From: Burkholderiaceae bacterium
Lineage (GTDB): Bacteria > Pseudomonadota > Gammaproteobacteria > Burkholderiales > Burkholderiaceae
Assembly (NCBI GenBank): GCA_947472645.1
Contig: CANJBQ010000025.1
Span: 1 to 45,265 of the forward strand
DNA length: 45,265 bases
Direction of reading: 5' to 3'
Shown: positions 44,492-45,265 of the stretch, piece after piece
Numbering within the stretch: position 1 is the stretch's first letter
Layout of the letters: each line of letters starts with the position of its first letter
Program-made: the position numbers and the translations under genes
Notes under the pieces: generated by a model
Databases searched by the model: none
What the model was told of the DNA's origin: nothing
The model's input: only the letters and a program-made list of their open reading frames with translations

Positions 44492-45190
44492 TTAGTCTTT
44501 ATCGCCACCAAAGATACCAAAAATCGCTAAGAGATTGGTAAAGACGTTATAGATATTTAAGTAAATCGCTAAAGTCGCCATCACATAGTTGGTTTCTCCG
44601 CCGTTAACAATGCGTTTAACATCATACAAAATGTAAGCAGAGAAGATACCAACGGCCAAGAACATGATGCTCAGAGACAGCGCTGGAATATTTAAGAAAA
44701 TATTTGCCAGAGATGCCAGTATTAAGAGAATCACACCGATAAATAAGAATTTACCAAGGCCTTCAAAATTTGACTTCGATGTTGCCGCCCAAGTCGCCAT
44801 TCCGGCAAAGATTAAGCCTGTGGTGCCAAAGGCCATCATGATGAGTTGAGCACCATTACGGAATTGCAGAGTATGCGTTAAAAGACCAGTAAGCATCAGC
44901 CCCATGAAGAAGGTGAAGCCAAGGAGGAGCGTAACTCCGGTACCAGAGTTTTTATTCTTTTCAATACCCCAAAAGAAGCCAAAAGCGACTCCTAAAAAGA
45001 CGATCATTCCTAAGAACGGACTAGTTCTGAAGAAGGAAAATCCTGTAGAAACGCCTACCCAAGCGCCTAAAACAGTCGGAATCATTGTTAGAGCAAGCAA
45101 GGCGAAGGTATTGCGCAGAACACGGTTACTAGCTAATGCGCCAGAAAGGGTATTACCAACACTATAACCAAACGTATTTTGATCATTCAT
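44492..45190 (-). CDS. Bax inhibitor-1/YccA family membrane protein
   Basis: This 232-residue inner-membrane protein has seven hydrophobic helices and a short hydrophilic N-terminus. It has the family's late acidic pattern (ILYDVKRIVNGGE) between helices 6 and 7, matching the di-aspartyl pH-sensor region of the TMBIM fold. YccA in Escherichia coli binds and inhibits the FtsH protease; other members leak calcium or protons. The ATG has a strong AAAGGAG site and an upstream TATAAT. It is a single gene convergent with rlmD. Confidence 0.9.
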   Translation of the reverse strand: MNDQNTFGYSVGNTLSGALASNRVLRNTFALLALTMIPTVLGAWVGVSTGFSFFRTSPFLGMIVFLGVAFGFFWGIEKNKNSGTGVTLLLGFTFFMGLMLTGLLTHTLQFRNGAQLIMMAFGTTGLIFAGMATWAATSKSNFEGLGKFLFIGVILLILASLANIFLNIPALSLSIMFLAVGIFSAYILYDVKRIVNGGETNYVMATLAIYLNIYNVFTNLLAIFGIFGGDKD

Positions 45191-45265
45191 TAAAACAATC
45201 TCCTTTAAAAAGTTGGATTAACAACTACACTTTAATTATAGACAATTTTGCCTATTTCAAGTAAA
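45191..45265 (-). promoter_or_regulatory. promoter region of the BI-1 family gene
   Basis: On the minus strand TATAAT (45240-45235) lies about 45 bases upstream of the ATG. A TTGAAA occurs only 14 bases before it, shorter than the usual 17-base spacer, so the -35 element is uncertain. AAAGGAG precedes the ATG. Confidence 0.5.

Noticed and set aside
1..45265. CRISPR arrays, tRNA genes, insertion sequences or prophage
   Set aside because: No regularly spaced direct repeats, tRNA T-loop/acceptor patterns, transposase or phage-like proteins were seen on either strand.

Overview
The window looks like chromosomal DNA of a low-GC (about 40% by eye) betaproteobacterium of the Burkholderiaceae, most like Polynucleobacter. 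The signs are several Bug/TctC-type tripartite tricarboxylate transporter receptors, the trxA - rho - cysteine-free type B L31 run, the dnaX - ybaB - recR block, the surE - pcm - nlpD - rlmD block and an AddAB-like nuclease pair. The genus is inferred from gene content and order; no 16S rRNA gene is present. I saw no insertion sequence, phage gene, CRISPR array or tRNA gene.

Layout. (1) 105-7977 is a tightly packed plus-strand cluster: an exported TPR-CHAT caspase-like protein, an exported FecR-like protein, a CHASE2 class III adenylate cyclase and a TpsB/ShlB outer-membrane transporter. The first three genes are joined by ATGA overlaps. No TpsA exoprotein gene lies inside the window; it may lie just left of it. 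This is the best candidate for a poorly described system. (2) 8064-23489 is an accessory metabolic region with frequent strand changes: a shortened FadH-like flavoenzyme, a Bug receptor and a bicupin (one operon), a thioesterase, a six-repeat exported protein, a MmgE/PrpD enzyme, a lipoprotein, a YeeE/YedE sulfur-compound permease, a Tat-exported dienelactone hydrolase-like protein, a REC-HPt phosphorelay protein, a COG0523 GTPase beside an LVIVD propeller, an internally deleted Bug remnant, a VOC dioxygenase-like protein, another Bug receptor and a MATE exporter.

(3) 23500-33951 holds an ArnT-like membrane glycosyltransferase, rpmE2, rho with a long C-rich leader, trxA, and the AddB-like/AddA-like pair. 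(4) 33979-35421 carries three unrecognised small membrane or exported proteins. (5) 35502-38325 has the 4.5S SRP RNA gene on the minus strand, divergent from the dnaX-ybaB-recR operon. A convergent OprB-like porin follows, then a gene-free stretch (39683-40152) containing a long imperfect hairpin. (6) 40153-45190 has surE, pcm, an NlpD-like lipoprotein, a DEDDy 3'-5' exonuclease and rlmD, closed by a bidirectional terminator, then a convergent Bax-inhibitor-1 family gene. rpoS, which often follows nlpD in relatives, is not here.

How the genes work together: the right half is mostly housekeeping (replication, recombination, transcription termination, translation, redox and envelope maintenance). 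The middle suggests uptake and breakdown of small organic acids or aromatics, with Bug receptors lacking their own membrane subunits. The left cluster suggests cAMP-linked control of a two-partner secretion pathway with a periplasmic caspase-like peptidase.
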